From Balanoglossus misakiensis (taxonomy: Eukaryota > Hemichordata): a DNA stretch of 64,000 nucleotides. Below, one piece after another: positions 27,401 through 39,995 of the stretch. A program made the position numbers and the translations under genes. The stretch is from assembly GCA_040954595.2 (NCBI GenBank), contig CM082581.2:14198001-14262000 (forward strand). Reading direction: 5' to 3'. Under the pieces are notes generated by a model, which saw only the letters and a program-made list of their open reading frames with translations, was not told where the DNA came from and did not search any database. The stretch's first letter is position 1; each line of letters starts with the position of its first letter.

Positions 27401-28647
27401 ACTAATTAAGAGTTCATTCTGCTTAGCGATTGACTAAATTTTACGTTACACTGACGACAAAGCAAGGTTTAATAAGAAGAAATCGTTTCACGCAATTAGT
27501 TTCACTGTTATTGCCCGTAAGGTGATGAGATGAGATCTACGCTTCTTTAAAGTAATCACTAACGTTATTCGACTCCCATTGTTACGGAATATTGAGTTTT
27601 TGTTTTCGATAATGGTGAGTAAGTTGACTCGGTCACGCCACATGATTTCCAATTTTGGAATTTCTAAAAATATATTCGATAGCTATTGATTCATAATCGG
27701 TGCATAGAAAAGGGGGTTAAATGAAATGGGTATAGAGTGGACCTTAAAATTGATCTACTTGAGAAACAGAAATGCTAGTGTGATTTGATGCTCTTGTGAG
27801 GATTTTGGAGTTCGGAAGCTGTTTCTTAATCTCATCGAGTGACATGGCGATAGTCATTCCTCGCTTAAAGTCGATCTTTGTTCATTCTCTACACGGAATA
27901 ATTACCAACGTATTGCATTGGTGTATAATACGAGATGTAGCAGTCCTGCTAAAGCACAATTTGTCGTCTCCATTTGCAATTGTCCATATGTGTCATTGTT
28001 TTCACACCATTCTCCCTTCTCTCGCGAAAGTTACTTGTAAGAACGTGCTGTCGCTCTCAGGTGAAATACAAGGCAGATTGATAGGCATAGCTACCTTGAT
28101 ATACAGAGTGACTATAAAAATCAGAGTGTTAAAACGTTGCAGCAATAAAAGTGGACTTGATTGCTCCGCTAAAACCCTATTACAACCTTCAATTTGATGA
28201 AAAGGTCAACCCTGGAGTCCCGCTTTCATCCTTCTGGCCAACTATAAGAGGATAGATTACACGTACTTCATTTGAAGCAGTGCAGCCATGCCGTAGGGGA
28301 TATATCGTTTGCCAAGTTTTGCACCCCGAGCGAACAACTGTAAGCATTGCCTATCTCTAACCCGTCCAAGGTAGTAGAAAGATTATGCGCGCAGTGCCGC
28401 AACTGACTGTGAACGTGTCGATTAAAAGAGCTTTTCATTCAGAGAAACTTGGTGACTCGGTGTACAAGCAGAAGTGATAAGCATTTGGTCAAACCAATTC
28501 AACCGCGAAAGTACGATTATTGTCATGGCGGCCACCTGAACCTTTTTGCAAACCGAAGATTAACCGCACAGTCGACGTTGCTCCAAGCATACGGTGACAC
28601 GTGATCATTGTGAAGCAATAAATCGCAGGCAGAACAGGCAACCAACA

Positions 28648-28752
28648 ATGGATCGTGTCGCGAAAGTTATGTTTTACTCTCAGAGTTTGTTTCGCTTCCT
28701 TCTGGTCATCGTTTCAATTATTCAGCCTGCAGATCAAACCGACGCAAATGAT
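28648..28752 (+). CDS. Possible orphan first exon encoding a signal peptide
   Basis: An ATG in a strong Kozak context (AACAATGG) opens a 35-codon stretch with a short basic N-terminus, a hydrophobic core (FRFLLVIVSII) and a polar end (ADQTDAND), as in a cleavable signal peptide. It runs straight into a consensus donor, GAT|GTAAGC, at phase 0. No matching phase-0 downstream exon was found before NELF-A at 41.5 kb, so either the next exon is too short to recognise or the match is chance. No family can be assigned. Confidence 0.22.
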
Positions 28753-31700
28753 GTAAGCTTTTGCGGAATTTGTGATTTGTATTTGTATGTGCATCAGAGG
28801 CTGTTCGGAGTACTTTCCCAAAGGCGCTATTCTAATCGACCAGTTTTGGGGTGAATGAAATAATATTGAAATAAATTGAATTTAACGTATCTGGAAACCC
28901 ATGGGGGTTATTTCCACGAAATTTACTATGATCAAATGTTTTTTTTGAATCTATTCTTGCGATTTGTGAAATTGACTCACAAAGTGCGAAAATTGACACA
29001 AAAAAGCTTCAAGGCTGTAAATTAATATCGCTATAAGATTATGTCTTGCCTATTAAACAGGATTCTGGCCCGGTTGTGAAGTTCCAACGTATATGCAAAG
29101 CAATTATCGAATGAGTATAATCTTGCCCCATGTAACTTCTTCGACAACCTCGTTCGCCGTTTGTAAATTGGGACATATTCAACAACCTCGTTCGGCGCAT
29201 GTAATTTGAGATAATGCCACTATCTTCCCGTCTATTAAATAAGCACTTACGCATAACTACAGTAACCTTGTGGAAAGTTTGAAGACATGGGGTTATTGGG
29301 GTTATTGCCTATAGACAATCATCTTTGATGGAGCTTAAAAGGAATGCCGCTGATTCACACAAGATTTATCCATTAATACCCGGTACCCATAACACACGAA
29401 ACATTTCCCCAGGTTCTCCCCACAGAAAAAAAACGGATGGCTTGGAGTCATGCATATGCAAAATGATACAGGAGTACATATTTGTTTAAGTCTCCATCAA
29501 TCCTGCCAGATCCGAACTCTGACTTGAAATGCGAGCGAAATGATCAAAATTAATAGGTTTATAGTCACAGGCATAATTGAACGCAGTCTATATGTGTTCC
29601 ATAAATTGTTTGTGATGGGGCGACCCTCCGGGCAACGAATTATGAAGCACTGTTTTGAGAAATACTACCTCACGTAGCTATCACAAATGAATCATCTCAG
29701 AAATTATTATTGTTGCCTTATTACAGATAATTTATTAGCCATTTACGTCTGCGCAATTCACAGCTAGCAATTTATTACTCTGTTAAATGTTTTGCCTGAA
29801 CTTCTGTGCAAATGCAGTATGGTGTTTTATATATCTTTTAACCTAGTATATAGTTAAGGTTTCAAATCAAAACGACTGTAAATTTCGTCACTGAATATTT
29901 TTGTTCAACTTGACTGATATATTGAGTATAACATACATGCATGTGCGTGTGTCAAAAACACGAATCTATTCAATAATACTTATGCACCCGTCTCTCAAAT
30001 ATTACTGTCACGCAAAGGGACGGCAAAATTGCTATAAGTGTAGTCTTTTATAGTTGAAAATTACCACAGCGTGCACAATAAGCATTCATTTTCGCTCACG
30101 AAATTCAATCACGTTCCCACTTGTTGGGGGTAAATATGGTTACTCTTTTGTTTGGGTAACGCCACCATGACAACAGGTGCCTGTGTTGAAATGCAAGTGC
30201 AAATTAACACAATGCTGTCCCCGGATAACTTATTTATTCCAGCTCACATTTCTGACAAACGTAGACCAGAATATAGCCAGTATATATCACCGTTCGTAAA
30301 ATCTATTATTGTATAATTATAGGTCACCAACATTCGGTTAAACTCAGTCTGTACCATACATCGTCTCGGAAATACAAGAAGCTATATAATTTTGCTCTCG
30401 ACACAACAAAACGTTGTAAAACGGAAATTGAACTGAGTCAATTGCCGTGTGTCGATATCCCAACGAGAATATTGTATTCGGATAAATCGGCCGCCCCACT
30501 ACATGTGGCCAGCACGAAGCCCGCCGTTCAGTTTCACCGTAACATCAGTGTCTGGAAGGCCACAGACTTAATATCAGGATATGGGCAACTCTAGATATGT
30601 TGTAAAGTAGATGAGATAACAGCTAATTTGCAAGTTGCAATTTACAGAGTCGCTTGCGTGCTCTACAGTGAACCATTTTCATCATCAAACTCGTCACAAT
30701 ACTTGGTGATTCCGGGAACGATATGATTGTCAGAGTCGGCGGATTTGGTTACAAACAAATGATTCTGGTTGCCGCCGCTTGCAGCGTGAGAAAATATTGA
30801 ACTTTCCGACCATCGGCTATTAAATCGAATATTGCACTGAATACACTCAATAACATAACGCCGACCATCAGATATTATTTCAAAACCTACTTAAAACATC
30901 CATTACTGTGTTGTCTTTCCCTCTGTCACCTATCCTCGGTGTGTGCGTCTGCACAGCTCGTTCCAGAAAAACAAATTTATGTTTCTTATGAGAAATTGCC
31001 CATTTTCATTCTGCATGTCAAAATATGGTGAACTTTTGGACTCGGTCACGTCACCCCTTGCATAGAGGCATAGTTCGGTAAACATATTTTCTGCACAAAA
31101 TTTCAACTTAGCGTCATTCACGGTTTCACCGCGACAATCTACTAACGCAACGCAGGACACAAATAGTGATAAGGGCTTTGTGCTGAGATCTGGAGATGAA
31201 CACTGGCGTTTTAGTGAGCAGAACAACGCAATCAAGAAAGAAAAATGTGGGTTTACTAAAATCAATATAGCTTTGGTGTCTGAGTTAAAATTGTGATAAG
31301 AACTTCTCTATCTCTCCGTTCCAGATTCATTTCCACACAAAAGAAACTGTTGTGTGATAAACCTTCGAAATTCATCTGCACACTTCGGGTACAATATTTT
31401 AAAAAATAATGCAAAATATTGATCTAATCCCAGGCCAAATGAAAAAATGATCCGAGTTCAATACCTGATGCTGTTGGCTTTACTGTTCTGGCATTTCTGC
31501 CGACAGCTGACGATAATTTTTATCTCTATTGTGAGCTGATCGTTTTGTTAGCAAGACAAACATTCTGATGCCAATTGACATAATAGAGTTACGACCAGAT
31601 GTTGCAGAAACGAATAGTTTTAGGCCTTATGGGATTTATGTCTGAAATATGACCGCATATCACATATCCACACAGTTTCTATCGTTTGTGGTAAGTGCAA

Positions 31701-32908
31701 ATGACAAGAAAAACAGGATTATCAGCCTGCGGTGACTTCGCTGTTGACAAGCTACGCACGTTGGTGGACGAGAAATTAACATAATATAATCGCTGCAAAG
31801 TGATGTAAAATACACAATGACTACCATCCTGCTCGCACTAGTATATAGTGTTGACAGTCCTTTGTGGTGACGTCATAAAAATTCAAATACATGTAAGCAA
31901 AATAGCCAGGATACCAATTAGGGTAACATTTTTTGCTCTTTCCCCAAAGCACTGCAAGTTTAGCAAGTGGGATATAGTAAATATATATTTGGACATGTTC
32001 GTGAAACGTGGGACTTGGAATTTTCCAGACATCTGGTAAGTTCGCTGTACTGAATCTGTGAAGTAATAAATTCAGCCTGAGTGAAGGCGCCATTTTATTC
32101 ATGGCGCGGATCATGTGGATAAGCTTATAGTACTCGTAAAAAAGGAACGCACGGCAGACACCATTCGCATTCGAAAGAAATAATGAAAATCCTTTCATTT
32201 TTAGTGATCGCGCCAATCCTTAATATCATATCTAGTCGCCGCAAAAGTGTCATAATTAGAAACCAGCCGTGGTGATTGATGTCGTTGCTTTCTTAAAATT
32301 TGAGCGAATTCTTAAATTTATTCGCACGCGTGACTCCGCATATTTGGCGGGAAATTAGAGAAGTAGCCATCAGGTAGCATAAAGTACTGTGAACGGAGTA
32401 CTTAGTATTCGTTTTTGTGCATGACAAAAATCAGATGACTCGATTAATGCGCAAGTGTTATCTGCCAGGGTATTTATTCAAATTTCTGATAATATCTGTA
32501 ATGTTTCCAGGGCTTTCCAGATTGTTGGCAATTGCAGTGTGTTTTTCAACTTTGATTGACGAGAGACAAAATCTAGATGTGCGGAATTTTTTTTCGATAA
32601 TCTTGGGAATGATGCAAGTGTAGTGAGAAGGCAGAACACTGTTGGTTTGGGTATCAGGGAAACATGAGATCGGGCTGAACCTGATTGTGTCTAGCATCGT
32701 AGTTAATTCAATTGGTGCTCTACCGCAGATAGGAAGCAAGATAAGACAAATGTGACGTTTCGAATTTTAGAGTGGATCTCGGGAACAAAAAGAGACGGGG
32801 GGATTAGAGCAAATTATCTGTGATTACCAGACTAAGGAACGTGCTGACGCTGTGAAGCGGAACCGCGGTGTGTCTTTGGGGAGAGGCATAAAGTCTCTCT
32901 GTCACTAG

Positions 32909-33325
32909 GTGATTCGCACATAATCTACGATTGACAAATCAGGGTCTTTATACTGTTAAAATATACTTTGGAGTCGTTTTTCTTTAGGATGAAAGATGAC
33001 TGCGTGGAACTTACGAGGGAAATAAAAACTGCCAGCATGGGATAAGCTATGATTATAGCTTCAAAGCGCTTGAAGTCATTAGATCAACCACGTGTCTCGC
33101 TGAAATCGCCTATAGGGGTAATTCGCACATAATCCACGATTGACAAATCCAGCTCTTTACACCGTTAAAATATACTTTGGAATCGTTTTTCTTTGGGATG
33201 AAAAATGAATCTGTGGAACGTAAGAGCGAAATAAAGCCTGCCAGCATGGGATAAGCGATGATTATAGCTTCAAAGCGCTTGAAGTCATTAGATCAACCAT
33301 GTGTCTTGCTGAAATCACCTATAAC
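32909..33325. repeat. 209-bp tandem duplication
   Basis: Two head-to-tail copies, 32909-33117 and 33118-33325, offset by 209 bp. Both read ATTCGCACATAAT, TATACTTTGGA, TCGTTTTTCTTT, GCCAGCATGGGATAAG, GATTATAGCTTCAAAGCGC and TTGAAGTCATTAGATCAACC. They differ at roughly one base in ten. Not coding. Confidence 0.93.
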
Positions 33326-36300
33326 ATTGCCCTGGATTTAAAAACAGCCTTGTGTACCATTGCAAATTTTGGTTTAGATACACTAGGGAAACTGTCTTTA
33401 CTGAGCATGAATTAAATCTTTGGCCGATTAGCAATAATATGTTACTTGTAATGATGCAGAGACAGCGTGATGAAGCATTGGTTCTTGTTCTTGCAAGTAA
33501 GCTTATAACACTACAGTAATACGGGTTTAACATGAGCACATGTCAATCAACCCGTATTCTTACATATACATATATATGTAAGGACGCTTTCAATTATTAT
33601 TAGTGGTGGGCTGGAGGATATGGATGGGGGATTTATGGGGATTCGTTAACGTTAACATATGATAGCATTTTGCAAAAATATATTTAATATTTACATTTTT
33701 TGAGCGATCGATCTACTCGAATGAGTATTAATCTCCGGGATCACATACCTCATCCATGAAAAGCAAACAGGTACTGTGGCATATAAACAATCGGTAAATT
33801 CAATTACAATGAAATATAATGAAATATTATTCTTATTTGGGATATACTTCTAGGGTACTTGGCAAGAGATGGGATCTCGTAGGAGAGATGTTTATGCGTA
33901 CTCCAGATAGACTACAGCATTATAGAGAGATTGCTCTCTTTAGTACTGAAGGTCGCCCTCATCCATTGCAAATAAGAAATTAATTAATCTGAGGTCTGGG
34001 ACAACTTCAGCATACATTGCATATGCTATAATCTGGTATTTGAAACATGTTTGTCTAATAATTGCTTCATTTTTACTGAAATATATTTTCCTGTTGCAAT
34101 ATGTAATCAGTTGATGCACAGAAGTTTAGGAATTTGTGGCAAACTATTGGTGCTTTTGTGTGTAATACAATTTCTCCTTTTTTGTATGTATGAGGTCTCA
34201 TTATCATTCCAAATCAGACAATATAAATTGACGATTGAGGTTACAAACACTCCAAACAACGAACTTTGGATCTCGTCTGCATCATGTGTTGACGTGCGCC
34301 ACACATCTCATGATAGTCCCTTCATGATAACACTTTCCCAGATTAACATTACTAAGTCTTTGAATTGCACTTATGGAATACATGTACATCAATATGCAGC
34401 ATCACTATAGCTGGCGTAAATATACTTTTTCACAAGGATTATTTCTAGAAATGTTTGTTGGATTATGTCGGGTGAGAGAGGCAACAAAATACCTTTTTTA
34501 TCTATTCCAAGCATTGAGGCGAGTTGGAAAATTGGCCTAAACATCTGCCGACAAACGGAGGTAAAGATACGACTAATTCAAAATCTGAAAATATTCAAAA
34601 CACCTTTATCACATCCTAAATCCCAGATAACAGCGCGGGAATGGTCGAAATACGCGAAAGAATTGGACACAGAATCCTCACAGGGATGTTCGTATGAATA
34701 TTAAAATTCTTAAAGGTTTTGATGTTTACTCTCTAGACAAGAAATATAAAATCTGCTCCATATATATCTTTGCATTGTCTCTTAGCCACGGATCAGGCAT
34801 GTCTTTGAGCAGACATGATTCTGTTGAACATTGCACTAAAATTCCCATCGTGTTCAACGGTAAATGCTAAGGCGTAAGCAATTACGTGAGCAAAATTGTT
34901 AATCTGGGAAGAGAAAGACTGAGATAGAAGACCTGAATAGCGTGATGGAAACTTCTGCAGTAATATCACAGATATAATAACGGATCAGCCTGGAGGGCAG
35001 GCAGTGCTGGACATTTCCTTCTTATGCTTTCTGCTGTGGTATTTCAAGAGAAGGCGCTACCTTTGTAAATCTTAATTAAATTTCCGCGCTTTAATAAAAA
35101 GCAATAAACCACTTTAATTCAATCGTTTATACTCTGGATGACTTGAATACTAGAGCATATTTCGTCTTCTGGCTGTGTTCATCCATACATCTCGCACAGT
35201 TTAAGTTTTAGTTTATCTACAAATGCCTATGTCACTACTGTTTTAGTCGTTATTTCATTTAGTCGTTATTTAACATCTGCTACGTATCTGAAACTATCAT
35301 TAAAATTCATGTCAAGGGGATTTGAAGCTAGGACTTAAACTGGTTTGCTTCAAATAGTTGACTTCAAGTTTCAGATGGAAACGATTTAAAAAGTACCGTA
35401 GTTACGATCTGTGACTCTGATAGTCAGGATATCAAAGACATCCAAAACAGATGGAACAAGTGTATTGACTATAGTACAAATGGGGTAGGTATGTGTAATG
35501 CAGAAATGTCTGTTCAACAGTTTAGAGAAAACATACAACTGACATAGTGACATTGCCTCGTGTGTATCTCTCTCATTCACAAAGTCGCTTGACATGGAGT
35601 ATATGTGCGCACTAAAATGATTGGATTTTAAAAAACTAATACCAAGTTTATTGATCGGCAGCAAGTAGTGATTGGCAATCCAGCCTTGCTGTGCCCACAC
35701 ATTAGGAACACCTCCCGGTGGCCTTTTATTAGCCATAGCAGGGGCAATGAAAAATTTTGAGTGCGATTTTTACAGCGTTTCTCTGCAGAATTCCATTTCG
35801 AATCAAGTTCTCTACTTATAACCGCCTGCGTGGTTATTTCTCTTGGCTTTTCAGAGCTTCAAATTACATTCACAATGGGGGTTAAATAAGAGTCTGCAGT
35901 CTCCAAGTGTCGGGGGATTCCTTCTCTATTAGGTTCCATTATGTTGGCTGATTTCTCTTTCAGACACGTGCAAAATGTCTGCTGTTTGATGAAGCTCCGT
36001 GGAACTTGTCCGCTCTCGGTTAATTCTCATATTCACAGAAGAAAGAACTCATTTGTGCCCCCGAACAATCGAGTGAATTCGCGGCTTTATGTCGCTCCAC
36101 AAACTCCCTCTGACCGCGCGATGCTTTTCGCGCCAGTCACGGAGCAGAATAATGATTCAAACTGGTTCAATGCCGCAATTTTCTCCTCTGGGTTAAACAT
36201 GCAAGTATAGTACATGTTTTGGACAGGAGAATGGAGAATGCCGCGATCGCAGAGACTTTGGCCTTCATTACAAAAATACACGGTTAACTGTAATTCCTTT

Positions 36301-36555
36301 CTGCAAAATTAGAATAATTGAGATTGCACGAGAAATGGGCTGTCGGTGAACTTTGTTCGAACGAAACAGATCTTCATCCAAGCATCATGGACTTTTTGGA
36401 GAACAGGAAACTCTGAACAAGCATTTTCCTCAGAAATTCAAATAAACCCTTCCATGATTGATGTCGTGACTCGCAAACGGCACACTTAGAAGACAAACAC
36501 TCGACTCGCCGAATCAGGTTGACTTCCTGTTTGTCACTTTTTAAAGAACAATCCG

Positions 36556-37413
36556 TGACGTCACGCATCTCCACTGCCGAGATATCATTGAGTTACAAAT
36601 GTATCATCGTCTTGCTATTCACCGAGAGAGCCTCTCCCATATAATCATCTCCATGTGTTTCAGTTTGTCTCTTGGTTCCTGTTACCATGGTGATTATAGC
36701 GTGAGCAAGAAGTGACGTCACAGAGGAGCAAACACTCGTATCCAGAATCGCGTGATAATTGACCATGAAAAGCAAACGTCGTGATTTTTAATTCGCATTA
36801 TCACTCCCTCATTTTTTCCCTTTCACAATGGTCGATGAACCTACTTCCATGTTCGAACAGAGCTCAGCTGTGTAGTCAAGATCAATTTACATATACCATT
36901 GCAGTTGCTCTCAGATGTTGCCTTTGACGTCAACCTTTTGACTCGGTGACGTCACACAGTCATCCTAAAACGTAGCATCAGTTAAGATGAAGTTTTGCAT
37001 CCACATTTCAGTAGGTTATACCCAACGGAATCAAACATACAGGGACGTATGGAGAAGTCTTTTAGACAGTACTGCAATGACCTTACGCTTGATTGGAAGG
37101 TGGCTTCCGCTCATCTTTTATGTGTACCTGAATGAGGGAAATACAATTCCTCTTTCCACGGTTCAAATGCCATGATGTCATCTGACAAAAAGCCGAGTCA
37201 CTTTTTGAAATCTTGGAACATTTGCGATTGAAATTTAAACCTGGTATTAAAGAAGATCTAGGCGGCAGGTGTGATAACACCAACTGAAAGACTGCAAGTA
37301 TTAATTCACGGTCCTGATGATATAAGTTTTGCAAACCTTTTTGATGTTTTCCTCGATCGTTCACAAAAGCAAAGACGACATCGCCTAACGAATTGATGCA
37401 CATAATGACGTCA
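36556..37413. promoter_or_regulatory. Cluster of five perfect CRE palindromes (TGACGTCA)
   Basis: Perfect 8-bp TGACGTCA sites at 36556-36563, 36713-36720, 36925-36932, 36947-36954 and 37406-37413, with a one-mismatch site TGATGTCA at 37173-37180. The window has only three other perfect copies (31868, 50119, 56498). TGACGTCA is the established binding site of CREB/ATF bZIP factors. The cluster lies about 15 kb upstream of the minus-strand dopamine receptor and 4-5 kb upstream of NELF-A, so it could be a cAMP-responsive enhancer for either or for an unseen transcript. Motif positions are seen directly; function is inference. Confidence 0.5.
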
Positions 37414-39121
37414 TTCGTCTATACCCGAGATGTGGCATGACATATCGTTAGAGAAAGTTTTGTAGGGCAACCGGGCAGGGTTGTAATATTTTTAAAATCT
37501 GCACAGCTGTGAGGGCGCTTTTACCCAAGGTTACGCATGAGGGCATGTGTACATGGTCTTTTTCGGCCATGATACAACTGAGCTTATCTGTCCATTTGAA
37601 TGTGAATGGTTGGTGTATGCATGCAACAAATATTAAGTACTGAAATGAATACTGTAAAAGACTTTATTTTCGTGAGTCGAAATTTTTGCGATATCGAGAG
37701 AGGCCACTGTTTCGCGAGTATTAATTTTCGCTTTCTCTTATTTCATTCACTGCATCGTTATCTTCAAAGAAAAATTTACGTGACTTTTTATTTTCACGTC
37801 TTTTTGGCTCTCGCGTATTTCGCGAAAATTTATTGCTTGTGAAAATAAAATGTTTTACAGTATTCTTAATTGATAATGCTTTCCAGAAGTCACCTTGAAA
37901 GAGTGACATGTAAAATACGTCTACAGGGATAATTAAACTATAATTATGGACAGAATGACAAAAGACAATTGGTACTTACAGACTTAATATTTCTTCGATT
38001 TACCGACAGACAACACGACGTCCTTGATTTCTACCTTATTCTTCTTCGTGATTACCTATAGCACAAGAAATGATGAAAAATAACAGGAACGTTAACTAAG
38101 AACGTTAACTAACTAATTTTTAAGAATGCGTACGTTTTTTGCTAGGGGTTACATGTACTTTCATTTTACAGTTCGTTGTGTGCATGAATTCATGGGTTAC
38201 ACTCACGTGAGAGCCATGTAAGAGGTTGTTTATGAACGTGAGAGCCATTTCATAGATTCGTGACCTTGGATTTGAGACATTATTTTGTGATCTCATTTTC
38301 TCACACCAACTTTCGCTCTGTACTTTCAAAGTGATCGAATTACAAATTAATCAGCCTGGGCGAGAATGAGAATTCAATTTGACTATAACAAAATCACCCC
38401 GAGTCGTAACAAGGGTACTTCAGCGACAAATTCAAATTAAACGTGCCATTCCGTGTCTGTTTGCATTTACGACAAGTTTTAGTGCTTAGTATCCATGGAA
38501 ACGCTGGCCGCAAATTTTGGGAGATTGATTCGTGTGTTTTACTGCATGTACGACTCTTGTCAACCCCCATCCGATCAATTAGCGGAGATTTCAAATTGTG
38601 TTTCGAGAACGTGGTTAGGATTCCCTTTAGGCGAGTCACTTTTCTTTCAATGCTACTTTGACATTTTACTTCAGTATATGCTTCCTTTTATTTCTGAAGT
38701 CAGAATGTTTTGAGCATATTGAAATCCAAAACCACAAATGCAACCTAAATCTTCCAATAGTAGATAACACCGCCCCCACTGTATGAAGGCAAATGAGACT
38801 TTCCAACACTATATGGATTGTTAAGACTGATGATACTTACATGTTGCTTGTCACGACAAACTGGCAAGTCAGGATATATCGAAGAATGATTCAAGTTCTC
38901 TTCCTGGACTTCAATTCAACTTTCAGCAATAACAGCTTCATTGACAAACAGGCATCCTGATGCTCAAGCACACTTTGAGGAATAGAACAAAAACAAAAGA
39001 TTACAAAGCCGAAAACAGTTACTGAAAAGAACGTCCTATATAGTATATATATGTGGTCAAGAAATACAATTTAAATGAAAATGCAATTCATTACTGCCCT
39101 GAATTTAGTTCATGATGTTGT

Positions 39122-39202
39122 ATCATCATCATCATCATCAACACCATCATCACCACCACCACCACCATCATCATTGTCATCATCATCAACACCACCACCA
39201 AC
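39122..39202. repeat. CAT/CAC trinucleotide microsatellite
   Basis: An imperfect run of ATC, ACC and AAC triplets over about 80 bp, with one TTG interruption. The frame through it encodes only Ser/Pro-type low complexity and is not treated as a gene. Confidence 0.9.
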
Positions 39203-39905
39203 GTCCGAATTCAATGTAAACTTAAACTTTCGGTTTGACACTGCCGCTACTGATAGATGTTTATAATGAAACAGTGAACGCTCACGCGGCCAATATGGCA
39301 GGCATATCGTTATTCGGCGGTTTTATCATTTCATCTTTGAACACGTGGAAGTGAAAAAAAATGTGTGAATAAAGAGTAGTTTGGAAACTGACGACATTGG
39401 CAGTATATCAAAATAAACCGTATAATGTACATATCAATCAATCAACAACTTTCAATAATTGATATGACTCATTGTGACGTTCGTGACGAAACTGACATGT
39501 TGCCTCAGATTGCCGAGTTCGTCAATCCTATTTCCGAACGTTCGGGGCGTGGATAAAAAAAAACGCATCCATGAGAAGCAAACCGGGAATGAAATCGGGT
39601 AGCTCCGTAATATTATTTCTACACACCTGATCAAGACTTCTCTTTCCTGATTAGGATAGAATGCGTGGATCTCTCTCTCCCTCTCTCGTGGTATTTAGAT
39701 GAAAAGGGTTGCTAAGAGCTATAAGAGTCTGACTCCGACAGAATAATCGTAGAAGGCAAAGAGCACGCTTTATTACTATATAGACAACGTTGACAACTCA
39801 ACCGCTATTTATAGCAGAACCGAGCGGAAAAATTCCAAAAAGTAGCAATTCGACATCAAGCGAACGTAATAGTAAATACCAATTGCTACATTTTAGCGTG
39901 AGATT

Positions 39906-39995
39906 TCATCATGATTGGGCAAAGGAAAAGGAAGCGCCCGATTGGCTGAAAGTGATCTCCATCAGGATCCGCATGGCGATATAAAACTCTGTATA
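39906..39995 (+). promoter_or_regulatory. Promoter-like segment with two inverted CCAAT boxes and TATA-like box
   Basis: GATTGGGC and GATTGGCTG (CCAAT in reverse) lie about 25 bp apart, and GATATAAAAC follows about 35-40 bp after the second. This is a good plus-strand core-promoter arrangement, but no open frame or spliced exon of note follows, and a CAATAAA at about 40157 could end a very short transcript. Low confidence. Confidence 0.25.

Noticed and set aside
27796-28197. 133-codon plus-strand frame
   Set aside because: Composition is typical of non-coding AT-rich DNA, with no domain or conserved motif.
34114-34410. 98-codon ATG frame with a hydrophobic N-terminal segment
   Set aside because: The N-terminus resembles a type II membrane anchor, but the rest shows no domain, and neighbouring DNA offers no partner exons. 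AT-rich chance frame is more likely.
35386-35736. 116-codon minus-strand frame
   Set aside because: No recognisable family and no splice or promoter context; treated as chance.
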